This document shows, piece by piece, positions 46,901-57,361 of a DNA stretch of 64,000 bases. Source of the stretch: Hyposmocoma kahamanoa (taxonomy: Eukaryota; Arthropoda; Insecta; Lepidoptera; Cosmopterigidae). The notes under the pieces are model-generated. The model had not been told where the DNA came from, did no database searches, and was given only the letters and a program-made list of their open reading frames with translations. Position 1 is the first letter of the stretch. Every line of letters starts with the position of its first letter. The DNA lies in NCBI RefSeq assembly GCF_003589595.1, contig NW_020654133.1, positions 127,345 through 191,344 of the forward strand, read 5' to 3'. Position numbers and translations under genes: made by a program.

Positions 46901-49900
46901 TTTGAGGTTGGTTTTTTTAGTACTCTGTACTGAGATTATGCCATATGAATTTCGCGAAACGCATTGTGCGAATCTTTGGAATATGTATATTCGTGACCTG
47001 AACGTCGCCGTGGTTGTTGTGTTCGAAATTTCGGGTCAATTCTAGTCAACTTCGCTAACAATTAACTCATCTTCATCATCATATCAGACGGAGACGACCA
47101 CTGCTGAACATAGGCCTCCCTCAAAGATTGCCAGACTAGGCGGTCGGACGCTATGTGCGCCAGTCTAGTAGAGGGTCGTCCCACTAAACGCCTTTTAGTT
47201 CATAGTCTCCATTCGAGAACCTTCCTGCCCCAACGGCCGTCAGTTCTACGAGCTATGTGCCTTGCCCACTGCTACTTCATCTTGGAAATCCTTTGGGCTA
47301 TGTCGGTGATTTTCGTTCTTGTACGGATCTCCTCATTTCTGTTTCGATCACGTAGAGAAATACTTTAGTTACTTCCATAGTATAATATCCTACGGGATTC
47401 TCGTGTGGGGTAAAGCGGCAGATATTCAAACCATATTTGTATTGCAAAAACGAGATTCGTCCTGTGTACCGTTCTAGGTTCCCAGGTTTCTCTCAGATAA
47501 AAGTTTAAGGAGACTGGTATCATGACTGTGGCATCACAGTACATTTACTCAAATATTTTATATGCCCGAAAAAATTTACATAATTTCAGTAAGAAAGAAG
47601 ATATCCATAATGTTAACCTTACAGCTAAATACAAACTCATGTTACCACGATTTCGTTTAACCAAGTTAAACGACTCTTTTATGGGGAACTGTATACGTTT
47701 TTACAATAAGATTCCGGAGAATATATTAAGATTATCATTTCCTAAGCTTCAAAACTACATTAAAAATATTTTGATTCAAAAGTCATATTACAAAATTGAA
47801 GACTACGTGTTAGAGAAAATGTATGAAAAGACGACATGGTTCCAGATTTCACACAAATTTGATTCAAAGTGTATTCCATAGCATTTAAGTTTATTTGAAA
47901 AGAGCAATCCCTAGAGTTTCTTGCTCGCTCTTCTCAGGGAGGTCAGCGTAGTGAACGAGCAGTAGCTTAAATGTGATGTTTTCAAGTGTAAATCTATTTT
48001 ACCTATGGAATAAATGATTCTTAGACTTTGACCTGACCGTGCCATGTAGTGGAACGTAAATATACTGTGGAATAGGTACTCACTGGTAAATTCCAGCTTT
48101 GTGTCGAGCTTAATGACGGCTATGTCGTTCCTTAGTTTATTGTAATTGTTTTGGAAATAGGGATGAAGCTGAAATTAGTAAAATATGAATATCTTGGTTG
48201 TTTACTAAATGATAATCTTATTTTAGGTGTATGGGGAGAACAGCAATTCTGTCCTTACAGGATGTTACCTCGCGTAGGCTCAGCATGAACCTGCAGATCG
48301 CCTTAACCTAACGGCATCTAGTATGAAATGGAGACGGAATGTCATTTAATTTGTTTGAAAACTATTCTGCCTTATCATTACTGTGACAACTGCGCTCCGA
48401 TTGGCCAGCCCGAGTTCGAAACAATTGACGGGTGTCGTCAACTGTTCAAATCGACCAGACCAGAACTTGAGCTTTGCTATAATGGACGAAAATTGTAAAA
48501 TTACAATATTTAATTATCGATGAAATTTGATTCCGTTAGTTTTGTAATTAGATGTTTTGCAATTTTTCCCCCACATCGCCGAATGGAACAACACGCCATT
48601 GTTAGAGATATTATCTTTATTATAATAAATACAGAATATTTTTGGAATATACGAAGACGTACACACAGGTCAGTAGTTGGCGCTGTACTATTTCAGCTTT
48701 CTAATTTACGACTTCAGTGCAAACGAGAGTTGATTTTTAAAAGTAATATAAGGCCCATTTGCCTGATGATAAGCGACTTTTCGGAGTGGTTGTTGGTATT
48801 AAAAATGTTATCAGTTTAATAGTAATGTTGTTTAATTGTAAATAGAAAATGTAAAATAAAATACTGTAAATGTTTTAAATTTGTTAATGTTGAAAGTTAA
48901 TAATGAAAATTTCTTTTTATAATATGAAGGGACGGGACGAACAAGTCGTGCGCCTGATGGTAAGCGACACGCCTGTCCATAACAGTTGCAGTGCCACTCA
49001 GAGCTTTAAATTGCAAAGATCTGAGGGGTACTGCCACTGCGCCTGTCACCCTGAGACATAAGTTGACAAGTTTTTAGTAGCAGTAGAGCTCCTTGTGAAA
49101 GAGTTCGTCCAGGGAACTACTGCCACCTTACCTATTTCTGCCGCCAAGCAGTAATGTCAGCATTACTGTGTTCCGGTTTTGAAGGGTAAGGGTGCTGGTG
49201 AAATTACAGGCACACGGGACTTGGCAATTCATGTCGCTTACTTACGCACGACTTGTTCGCACCGTCACTTGATTTTATAAAAAAAAGTCCCACGTGCCGA
49301 AACCGGAACGTAGTAATGCTATTACTGCTTGCCAGGTTACGGTGGCAGTACTTTTTTAAAGCTTCTTACATTATTGGAACACTTACAACAACTTTGTTAG
49401 TCTTAATTCTCGTTCCTCCCTTGAATAAAGTTAGGGATCCAAGTACAACGGTCAGCTCCTTGGCTTCGTCTTTATCGTCCTTCCAACAATGTCCAGCTGT
49501 GACAAGTCGATCTCTGGATATAAGTGTCGCACCCCCGATCGATGTGTGACCGTTTTTCAGCTTTATTATCAGTCCTGCCTGAAAATTTTATACACTCAGT
49601 TCAATATAATAGAATAAGCCTTATACATTTTTCATCACACTTGCTCGTAAGCAGTGTCATAACATGCCGGCAAAGTCGGCTGTAATGTGCTGAATTACGC
49701 CCACGGGCTTTTTATTACCGCCTTATGGCAGTAATTGTTTCATATTTTTAATTGTACTGTGCTGTGAAAACTGGAAGTGACAGAGGTACGTGCCCTGTAA
49801 TGCAACCCTGTGCACTGGCTGATCTGGGGTCAGAGCCTGAACTTATAAGGTTCCTGTGGGCGCACAGGTTATATTGCCCGTCTCGTATTCCCTAAGGGTC

Positions 49901-51101
49901 GATAGGTAGGGTCACTATAACAAAACTAATGTAGAAAGATATGGGGCTGTCTCCCATAAGGCTGAAGGGTTGTAACCCTAACTAGCCGTGAACAGGTTCA
50001 CGGCAAAGAAACGGGAAACTTCCGGTCCACAAAATTTATTAAAGACGTAAAGTTTAAAGAAAGGCTGTAACAATATAAAGGTAAATGTAAAAAAAACAGG
50101 TTTAACGGTATAAAACACTCCCTACGCTTTATTATTAAGGCACTTACCCCTAAATGGGCCGAGAAACTGAATTACAGAAATAGATACATGAAGGGTGTGG
50201 ACTTATAAATTATTACACATGATTAGCTTATTAACAGCTCTGACTGTTGTGGAGGTCGAGCTGGGAGTGACCGTGGTACGAAAGCAACATGAGAAAGTGA
50301 AGGAAGATAGAACAATTCAAATGTAAAATTTAAATACAAGTAAAATAAAAAAAATGATAAGATACAAGAGGTGAAATGACGGTGTAAGGAGGTCACACCG
50401 TCACAAGGTTATATTCTGAAATACATATGGATTTGAAAAGCAACAGAAGTGGTACTTACGGCATAAGGAAAGTCTTCGATAGTAATCTGTCTTTCTCTAA
50501 CGGTTCTTGAATAAGATATTCGTCTGGTTTCCTCTTGCTTAATTTGTCTAGCCTTAGGAATGCCTACCTTTTCATGGTAGTAAATTATACTATCCAAGTC
50601 GATAGACCCGTCAAAAGCTTTTGTTTTTCTTTTGCGTTTCATTAATTTGTAACTCTTTTTAGGCTTGTTAATTTCGTCTTTTAGTTTGGAAGTAGGGTTG
50701 TATTGAATGTCTACTTGAAAATTTGTATACGATTGTTTAGTTTTAGTATTACGATTCAAATTCCATTTTTCTTCTTGTGTAGTTATGAGAGTTTTTCTTT
50801 TTTTGTTAAATACTGCGCCTCCTTTGTTATTTGTTTCTATTTCAAAATCATCTAATTTGTATTGGTAAAAAGAATTAATAAATACTGATGTTCTTTTATT
50901 GTCTTGGTTCTTAATGTCTCCTTCTCGGAGTAAATTTACAATTGCATCATCGTCTATGTCATATGTTGAATCCCAAAAATCCTCTGGATCTTTTGACACT
51001 TCTGTATAAAATGTATCCGGTTTGTTTTTCATGACAGTACTTTGGCTCGACGCGACTAAAGTAAGGGTTGTTAAATAGTTCTTTATAAAATGATAATACA
51101 T
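40828..51101 (-). CDS. Protease B: divergent chymotrypsin-like S1 protease, tandem paralogue of A (6 exons)
   Basis: Coding exons are join(40828-40938, 43902-44095, 46186-46284, 48084-48168, 49387-49578, 50460-51101) on the complement: 1323 nt, 440 residues, same exon number and phases as protease A. A plausible N-terminal signal (MYYHFIKNYLTTLTLVASS) is followed by about 180 polar residues, then YYHEKVGIPKARQIKQEE, the counterpart of the A motif. Triad residues are kept (TAGHC, NDIAVIKL, CPGDSGSAM). Three departures: the IVGG position reads TVRE at exact spacing (R-TVRERQITIE-DFPYA); Cys42 is missing, leaving Cys58 unpaired; and GDSGGP has become GDSGSA. It is either a protease with unusual activation or one drifting toward an inactive homologue. 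Intron 5 starts with GC. Confidence 0.88.
41165..41345. other. GC-rich patch of unknown origin in protease B intron 5
   Basis: Contains CCGCTCCCGGGGGAGACGCG and GGCGGGAACGCGGGGACGCG. It stands out from AT-rich surroundings; probably an old element fragment. Confidence 0.35.
42415..43205 (+). repeat. GC-rich repeat family G, copy 1
   Basis: Begins GGGAAGGGCACTATGACCTG and ends near TTTCTACGTTAGTTTTGATT. Far more GC-rich than its surroundings. Internal landmarks TCCCTATTTTCCAAATAGG, GGTTGCCACCGCTGAGC and CCACTACCAAATCTCCTC recur in copy 2. Long open frames here follow from composition and differ between copies. Perhaps the 5' region of a LINE or LTR element. Confidence 0.7.
43206..43620 (+). 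repeat. GC-rich repeat family G, copy 2
   Basis: Direct repeat of the first roughly 400 bp of copy 1 (GGGAAGGGCATTATGACCTG ... GGAGGGACCGGAGGATAT), lying immediately after it. Confidence 0.75.
43902..44095 (-). CDS. Protease B exon 5 (catalytic Ser; GC donor)
   Basis: 194 nt with NHRCQAAYLG, RVVCAQ, and TTCPGDSGSAMTV. By phase and by alignment to A exon 5 the exon ends after KSIL, where the intron begins GCAAGT rather than GT. Confidence 0.9.
44145..44245 (+). mobile_element. SINE family E fragment
   Basis: GCACATAGAAAAATTCCTAA then the tail TATTTTTGTATTAATAATTA, with the tRNA-like part deleted. Lies next to exon 5 of protease B. Confidence 0.7.
44612..45295 (+). mobile_element. SINE family E interrupted by an M1 element
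   Basis: Left part GGCTGGTAGCTGCAAAG (to 44638); right part starts CTGTAAAGGTACC (45081), continues through GGCTTAGTTGGCATAGCG and GGTTCGAATTCAACC and ends at the TAATAATTATAACC tail. Other SINE copies read GGTAGCTGTAAAGGTA without interruption. Confidence 0.85.
44639..45080 (+). mobile_element. M1 element copy 7, nested in SINE E
   Basis: CATCGAGTATATAACCAG to GGTTATATACTCGATG. Flanks CTGCAAAG (44631-44638) and CTGTAAAG (45081-45088) are the 8-bp target duplication of a sequence known from intact SINE copies. Confidence 0.95.
45980..46043. repeat. Hairpin, 11-bp outer arms plus inner arms
   Basis: AAAATGGCGGA and TCCGCCATTTT flank a second pair ACATAGGT / ACCTATGT. In intron 4 of protease B, about 140 bp from exon 4. 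Confidence 0.85.
46186..46284 (-). CDS. Protease B exon 4
   Basis: 99 nt encoding VDLPYGSMLKESFVDAKAVI and VGYGRQTE. Acceptor TTTCAG, donor GTATGT; phase 1 both sides. Confidence 0.9.
46488..46939 (+). mobile_element. Repeat family C copy 2
   Basis: AACCGACTTCAAAAAAGGAG to GGTTTTTTTAGTACTCTGTA and CTGAGATTAT. Confidence 0.9.
47070..47372 (-). pseudogene. RTE-like LINE fragment
   Basis: Contains the lepidopteran RTE 3'-region signature CCACTGCTGAACATAGGCCT. On the minus strand it keeps a decayed frame ending in RDRNRNEEIR and TKITDIAQRISK-type residues. Paralogous to 5592-5895. Confidence 0.75.
47373..47985 (+). pseudogene. LINE ORF2 C-terminal fragment (Daphne-like)
   Basis: YFHSIISYGILVWGKAADIQ precedes an open stretch (47522-47881) with YSNILYARKNLHNFSKKED, RFRLTKLNDSFMGNCIRFYN and KIPENILRLSFP. 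This is the RT thumb and C-terminus of a jockey-superfamily LINE. There is one stop and at least one shift. A poorer copy is at 38330-38830. Confidence 0.78.
48084..48168 (-). CDS. Protease B exon 3 (catalytic Asp)
   Basis: 85 nt encoding LHPYFQNNYNKLRNDIAVIK. Acceptor TTTCAG, donor GTGAGT; leaves in phase 1. Confidence 0.92.
48317..48770 (+). mobile_element. M1 element copy 8 (both ends damaged)
   Basis: Begins inside the left TIR (GGAGACGGAATGTCATTTAA) and breaks off at GGCCCATTTGCCTGATGA before the right TIR. Confidence 0.85.
48927..49365. repeat. Repeat family D, inverted cluster
   Basis: A reverse copy (48927-49075, GGGACGAACAAGTCGTGCGC), a forward copy (49078-49275) and a short reverse piece (49285-49365) lie side by side immediately before protease B exon 2. 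Confidence 0.75.
49387..49578 (-). CDS. Protease B exon 2 (catalytic His)
   Basis: 64 codons, phase 0 on both sides, same length as A exon 2. Encodes AGLIIKLKNG, SIGGATLIS (Cys42 absent), LVTAGHCW, VVLGSLTLFKGGTR. Confidence 0.92.
49780..49960 (-). repeat. GC-rich repeat family G, reverse fragment
   Basis: CTGATCTGGGGTCAGAGCCT, GGCGCACAGGTTATATTGCC and AACTAATGTAGAAAGATATG match the junction region of copies 1 and 2 in reverse. Confidence 0.7.
50460..51101 (-). CDS. Protease B exon 1: signal peptide and pro-region
   Basis: 214 codons ending DFPYA, phase 0, donor GTAAGT (50454-50459). Shorter pro-region than A (by about 220 residues) and with no Cys. The residues expected to form the new N-terminus read TVRE instead of IVxG. 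Confidence 0.87.
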
Positions 51102-51430
51102 TGTTATTTTATTTGTTCCTGTGATTTTGGTTCAAACTTAGAATCATAACGTATACTTTTGGTTTGGGAATTGAAATAGATATTAAAATTTAATGACTAC
51201 GATGGAAAATCTGGAAAAAAGAATCGTACTGTTTTACATGGGTCTCAAATATATTCCTCATTAATCCTATGCCTTATCTATTATACATTTTTAAAATATT
51301 AATGTAATTAATGAACGGAAGGAAGTAAGAATTAGAGATGTGTCAAACCGAAAATGTAGATTTAAGACTTCGTAATCATTTGCTAAATGATTGTCACTAA
51401 TTACCACGTGTTTCTTACCACATGGAATCT
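51102..51430. other. Region upstream of protease B
   Basis: AT-rich, should hold the promoter. No TATA or initiator could be assigned. Confidence 0.3.
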
Positions 51431-51432
51431 GT

Positions 51433-51690
51433 TTAGTAGCAGTAGAGCTCCTTGTGAAAAAATTCGTCCAGGAGAGCACTGCCACCTTATCTATTTCTGC
51501 AGTAATGTTAGCAATACTGTGTTCCGGTTTTGAAGGGTAAGGGTGCTGGTGAATTACGGGCACATGAGACGTGTCAACTTATGTCTCAGGGTGACGGGCG
51601 CAGTGACAGTGCCCTTCAGATCCTTGCGATTTAAAGGTCTGAGTGACATTGCAATTGTTATGAACAGGCGTGTAGCTCGTTTTGACGCAT
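51433..51690 (+). repeat. Repeat family D copy
   Basis: GTAGCAGTAGAGCTCCTTGT to GAACAGGCGTGTAGCTCG. A detached tail (CAGGCGCACGACTTGTTCGT) lies at 51950-51980. Confidence 0.8.
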
Positions 51691-51990
51691 TATGCCAGAA
51701 ACGCAAACTGCCAAACGGGCAGAATGCCAAATGTTACTGACAAGAACGGGCATTCCTCCTCCTGACGCACGAAGTAATGTCCAGTGGTCGTCAAGTAAAG
51801 TGGACGTCATTCGACTGAAATAATGATTATAATGAAGCGACGTTCTGATGTTGTATTAATTTGTTAAAAACAAAATGTAGTTTCCTCTAACTACTAAACA
51901 ACTGATCTTTGTATCGTAAAGAAACTTGCTAACTTTACAGTTTCAATCAGGCGCACGACTTGTTCGTCCCGTCTTTTAATATTATAAAAA

Positions 51991-52649
51991 AAGGGTCCGG
52001 TTCATTTCAAAATATGATTTTATGCGTAACGTGTATTGCACTGAAAAGGGCCCAACTCAGCAAATACTGCGGCGGAGCCACAGCGCTCGTTTTCTGTGGA
52101 CCCTTCTTGAAGTGGCCGATTTAAAAATAAAAATTATAAATAAAATTAAAAGGAAAATGAAAAATTGTAGACGCGCGTTAAAATAGGTATAAATAACAAC
52201 GTATAAATAACTCAATTTGATTAGAAAAATAAAATTGTCACTATATCTTTATGTATTTTATGTTTCTCTTTCCGTGATACAAATCAAATTTCTTTAGGCG
52301 TATTTTGCTGTATTAAAATGTGCTCTCTGAGTTTAATTTTAATTTTAATTTATAACTGCCTCCGTGGCCGAACGGTTACTGCGAAAATAATAATAAAAAC
52401 AAAAATGGTTCAACTACGTCTCAAGTAATAGGAGGTAGTCGTCTACAGCGAAAGAGGGTACACACATATCTGTTCTTAAAGCTGTCATGTGCCTCTGGCC
52501 AGTCAACCCGTGACCATGGAGTGTGTAAAAGAAATATCTTGACAATAGAAAAAAATCATAACGTGGTAAGAAATCTGTAGTGAATTAGTGATAATTAGGG
52601 CCCGGATTAATATTTAATTGCATATTTTTTATTTCAATAATTGACATTC
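51991..52649. other. Unassigned AT-rich intergenic stretch
   Basis: Only a short SINE F head (52355-52385, CCTCCGTGGCCGAACGGTTA) is recognised. Confidence 0.4.
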
Positions 52650-54590
52650 TTATTTATTATTTATTTATTTAATAGTTTATTGTACAGGAAAAATACAACA
52701 AGTCACAAAGAATACAAGCGAAATTAAAAACAAAAGGTTCTGCTTATTTCTAATAGAAATTTCTTCCTGCAGACCTAAACACAGGACACTATAACTAAAA
52801 GAACGGGCATATGTGCACAACAAAACAAGAAAAAAAAATAGTAATATAAAAATATTAAATGGTTTTAAATCATATAAATACTTAGATAAATACATATTTT
52901 ATAATATAATACCTAAGATATGGATGGAATAGTAGATAAATAATGCTCTTTAACTCTCACTTTAAAAATAGCTAACGATTTACTTTCGTGAACAGTAATA
53001 GGAAGTGCATTCCAAAGTCTGACCGCATGAACAGTGAAGGAGTGAGAATAGAAACCGGAATTGAACCATGGAAAGATAACTGGGACCTAACAAGAGAGCG
53101 ACAGGGTTTATCCTGGGAGCTAAGGAAGCTGAAACGCTCTTTCAGGTACCCGGGAGACACAGGGTTATGTAAAATATTGTAAAGAATGGAGACAATATGC
53201 AAATTCCTGCGGAGACGGATGGGAAGCCATTTGAGCTGACTGCGGAAAGGTTAAATTCGGTCATATTTACAAAGCCCAAAGATGAACCTTATACATAGGT
53301 TTTGCAGTCGTTCAAGCTTATTTAGCAGTTCTTCAGTAGCATCCAAATAGCAGGAATCAGCATAGTCTAAGAAGGGCAAAATAAGTGTTTGGACTAAACA
53401 TATTTTGGTTTTTAAAGGTAAATAGTTTTGGAGGCGCTTAAGTGAGTGCAAGGAGAAATGGACTTTACGACTGACTTCATTAATATGTGGAGTCCAAACC
53501 AAATTACAATCTAAAAGCAAGCCAAGATTAGTTGCAGTAGAAGCATAAGCAATAGGCGTGGAATTATACGCTATAGGTGGGACAGAATCTAGATGCAATG
53601 TGCCACGCATATACCTACTTCCCACAATCATAGCCTGTGACTTTTTGGGATTCACCAACAAACCAAAACACTCAGCCCAATGAGCGATGCATCGTAAATC
53701 AGCATTAACCGCTTCAACGGCTGCAACGACATCAGACGCTTTAAAACTGCGGTATAGCTGCAAATCGTCAGCATAGAGATGAAAGTTTGAAGACAGCACA
53801 AAAGTGACAGAATTGATGAAAACAGAGAAAAGGAGAGGGGAAAGAACACCACCCTGAGGAACGCCAGCAACTAAGTCACACCAATCAGAGGAAGCCTCGT
53901 CAGAGCGAATACACTGCGAGCGGCCTCTGAGGTAGGAGTCGAACCAAGCTATAACCGAAGGAGATATATTAAAAGAGCGAAGGGAAGCAAGCAATACGTC
54001 AAAGTCCACAGAGTTGAAAGCACTGCTGAAGTCCAGAAGTATAAGCAAAGTGAGAAGACCATTGTCCATTGCGAGGCGAATATCATCTGTTACCTTCAAC
54101 AGTGCAGTCACAGTGCTATGGCCAGAACGAAAACCTGACTGAAACGGGGAAAGCAACTTATTAGAAGAAAGATACAACATTAACTGCTTGTTGACAATGT
54201 GTTCGAGGACTTTGGATAGAAATGGGAGAATGGAGATGGGACGGAATTCGGAAAGGCAAGTAGGGTTAGACGTTTTGGGTAAAGGTATAACATGGGCGAG
54301 TTTCCAATGAGAAGGGAAAGAACTAGCTTCTAAAGAGAAGTTAAAAACATGAGTGAGGATAGGGACAAGTTCAGGGAGTATGAGGCTAATCATACGGGAA
54401 CTGAGATCATCATTGCCAACAGCAGTAGAAGAAATAGAGAGAATATGGGTTTTGACCTCACATTCGGAAACAGTCCGGAAGGAGAAAGAGGTACATGGTA
54501 AACTATAGTCAGCCAAAATGCGAAGGGTAGCGCTTTTACGATGCTTATCTAAAGTAACAGGGGGTAGGGAAAAATGTCTATTAAGCGCGT
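52650..54590 (-). mobile_element. 5'-truncated jockey-like LINE
   Basis: Minus strand. The RT domain begins abruptly near 54590; the endonuclease and ORF1 are missing. The 3' end carries a (AAAT)n-type tail at 52650-52675. Distinct from the LINE at 23274. Confidence 0.88.
52930..54590 (-). pseudogene. Reverse transcriptase of the 5'-truncated LINE
   Basis: An open stretch of about 420 codons (54516-53251) carries SEFRPISILPFLSKVLEHIV, SPFQSGFRSGHST, LLDFSSAFNSVDFDVLL, VAGVPQGGVLSPLLF and the catalytic YADDLQLY. It then stops. The C-terminus continues in shifted frames, with LKWLPIRLRR-type residues, HIVSILYNILHNPVS and finally VHAVRLWNALPITVHESKS. The target-primed RT is thus nearly complete but interrupted; the endonuclease is absent. 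Confidence 0.88.
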
Positions 54591-55129
54591 TCTCATTCTT
54601 TCGTTCTAGCGTTCATTCTTTAATTTGTTTTCTACACAAATCTTCTTCTTCTTGGCGTGTGGCCTCTGACGTTTATATTTGTAAGGACCAGTACTTAACG
54701 ACTGAGATAGCATTATAGTGGTGTCGTACAGGTCCTCGCGTGTGCAGGTGTAGGGCCACGCAGGGGAGGATAAAGCTTGTGCCATTGTCTGGGGAGAGAC
54801 ACCACACGGACGTGCGCTCTCCGAGCTGTAACCCCACCCGTGCATACACTCCTTGCTTCGGGCGACTTGGGTCCGCAGCCTATTTAGGGACTTCTACATA
54901 AATAATGATATATATAGAATCAGAAAAAGTAACTTTTTTTTCCATATTTTTCCATATTTACATGATATTTTATTTAATTTAAAAAAATGAAGGTGCGTGC
55001 GTGCTTGAAAAAAAATAAAGGTTTTAATGCACTAAAAAAAAATTAACAGTGTATTGTGTGGAAGATTAAAAGACAAGCCAGACGTGACCATAGGACGTGA
55101 CCTACTGACTTGCGGACTTGTACAAATTT

Positions 55130-55650
55130 AAGTTTGCCCCAGTCACACCCTGTGACGTCGAAAATACACTCAGCCAGTACAAAGCGTTGATCCGAATTTT
55201 AATTTTGAAAATTTAAAAAGAAACATGTAATGTAAATGTACCCGCTACTCTCAGACTTGAACCGTCTGACGAAATATTTGAGCGCCGGCTGAAAGACCTT
55301 TTCTTGAAAAATCCTATATACTCCGTAAAAGAATTTATGGACTTTGAATTGTAACGAATTCAGTATTTTCTATTTTTATTGTAATTTTTACCGCAATAAC
55401 ATACTCTTGTATAATTGTTATCAACTTATGACGATCCTTGATGGAGAATGATATTTGATATGTAATTTAATGACAACAATATTATATAATGAATTGTTAA
55501 TTTTCTAATTATTGTGTGCTTTTCTTTAATTTTCCTTTTTGTCTGACGATCTCAATATAATTTCTTATACTTTGACATGTAGTGCAATTTATACTGTAAT
55601 GTTATATTTGAGAAATAAATGAATCTGAATCTGAAAGAATCATGTATAAT
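55130..55650 (+). pseudogene. LINE 3' fragment with (TGAATC)n tail
   Basis: A short decayed frame keeps DEIFERRLKDLFLKNPIYSV and KEFMDFEL then stop. A 3' UTR follows and ends in ATGAATCTGAATCTGAA. Confidence 0.6.
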
Positions 55651-55656
55651 ACTTAA

Positions 55657-56406
55657 CCCTCGAGTCGTCGCGTGGGGTCTTTAAAAGCCTAGGTTTCAAT
55701 TACAAGTAAAAATCTTATGATTTTACTCGCGTTGCCATTCTACAATTTTAGGTACCTTCCTAAAAAGGATCACAGATAGTGCGTATCGCTACTAAGATCA
55801 GTTCGCGCGCAAGCGCAGTGAGATACACACGTGTGTTTGTGCGTCGGGCTCTCAAAAACCCCACGCGACGAGTGGCGTAAGTAAATTTTTTTTTTGACGT
55901 TTTAATACTTTTGCGTTATTATATTGCGTTAAAACTTTGTGTTTTGTATTTTTTATAGTAAGCCACTGTACACAAAATGGATGAACGTCAACAGCAGCGT
56001 ATTTTACTGTACTGGCTGCATTGAGGGTGAAAATTAGTGTGCCTTTCTCATTCCAGAAGTTTTTTTTTTGTTGATTTCTATGTTTAATATTTTTTATATG
56101 TGCGTTAATTTGTTATTAATGTTTAGAAAAGAAGAAAAGACATGTTTTTGTTTTAGTTTTTGTAGTAGATTTTTATTTCGTGATCTCTGAATTCCTATGT
56201 TTAAATTGCATTTTAATCTAGAAATTATTAAAGATATTTAATATTTGTGTTGAAATTTTATTTACCTGTTATTTCTAAAACCTAATTTAAAAAAAAATCA
56301 CAACATAAGCTTGAAAATAAAATTTTGTAGGGGTTTGACGTCGTAGGGCTTTCAAAGACCCCACGCGACAATTCGCGTATAGTAAAAGTACGCGACGGGC
56401 CGAGGG
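55657..56406. mobile_element. piggyBac-like non-autonomous element (750 bp)
   Basis: Flanked by TTAA on both sides (55653-55656, 56407-56410). Ends CCCTCGAGTCGTCGCG and CGCGACGGGCCGAGGG are imperfect inverted repeats. The subterminal motif ACCCCACGCGAC recurs three times (about 55668, 55858 and 56358) in both orientations. No transposase frame. Confidence 0.85.
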
Positions 56407-56445
56407 TTAACAGTAACGAAAATCAGATTGTAGTAGAATAAAATT

Positions 56446-56575
56446 TGTTCGGATCGAAGGAATTTTTTCTGAGTGTTTTTTCTGAGTGTTCGATCTTTGT
56501 ATTAATAATTATAACAAAGTAGTGGAGTAATTTCACAAAAAATAATTGAATATCAATTCAATAAAAATTTAATTA
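56446..56575 (+). mobile_element. SINE family E 3' half
   Basis: GGATCGAAGGAATTTTTTCT with a duplicated TTTTTTCTGAGTGTT, then the tail to TTCAATAAAAATTTA. Confidence 0.8.
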
Positions 56576-56894
56576 ATAAAATTTGTTATTTTTTTTTTTA
56601 ATAATAAAATGTAACCTATGTGAAAACAGTTGGTTTTTATATCTTTATTTTTTCCATATTTTAAGATTTTTTGCCCATATTATATGTACATATTTTGTAG
56701 TTTATACTGCATATTTATCCGAGCCCTATTGATAATCAAACCGAAAATACTTTTACTGTGTCGAATATTTTTGTCACACCTGTTTGTCGTGAAATAAGTT
56801 GACTAAAGCTATTTCAATGTCAAGGCCAAAGACAATTCAAACACCTTTTAGTGCGGGAAATCTGGCACTATAAAACAAAATCTTTGTATTTATA

Positions 56895-57361
56895 CATCGA
56901 GTATATAACCAGAAATAGAGACGAAATAAGGGCCATCTAACCCTGGCAATTCATGAGGCAAATGGGTCGTATATCACTTTTAAATATCAACTCTTGTTTG
57001 CGCTGAAATCACAGATTAGAAAGCTGAAATAGTACAGCGCCAACAACTGACCTGTGTGTACGTCTTCGTATATTCCAAAAATATTCTGTATTTATTGTAA
57101 TAAAGACAATATCTCTAACAATGGTCCATTCGGTGGTGTGGGAAAAACTGGGTAATTAAATATTAAATATGTAATTTTTCAATTATCGTCCATTATAGCA
57201 AACCTCAAGTTAAACTGGTCGATTGAAGTGTCGGGTATCGTCAATTGTTTCGAATTCGGGCTGGCCAATCGGAGTGCAGTTGCCACCGTAATGATTTGGC
57301 AGAATAGTTTTCAAACAAATTAAATGACATTTCGTCTCTGTTTCTGGTTATATACTCGATA
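56895..57361 (-). mobile_element. M1 element copy 9
   Basis: CATCGAGTATATAACCAG at left and TTATATACTCGATA at right, interior inverted relative to most copies. Flanks TATTTATA (56887-56894) and TATTTGTA (57362-57369) are an 8-bp duplication with one mismatch. Confidence 0.94.
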
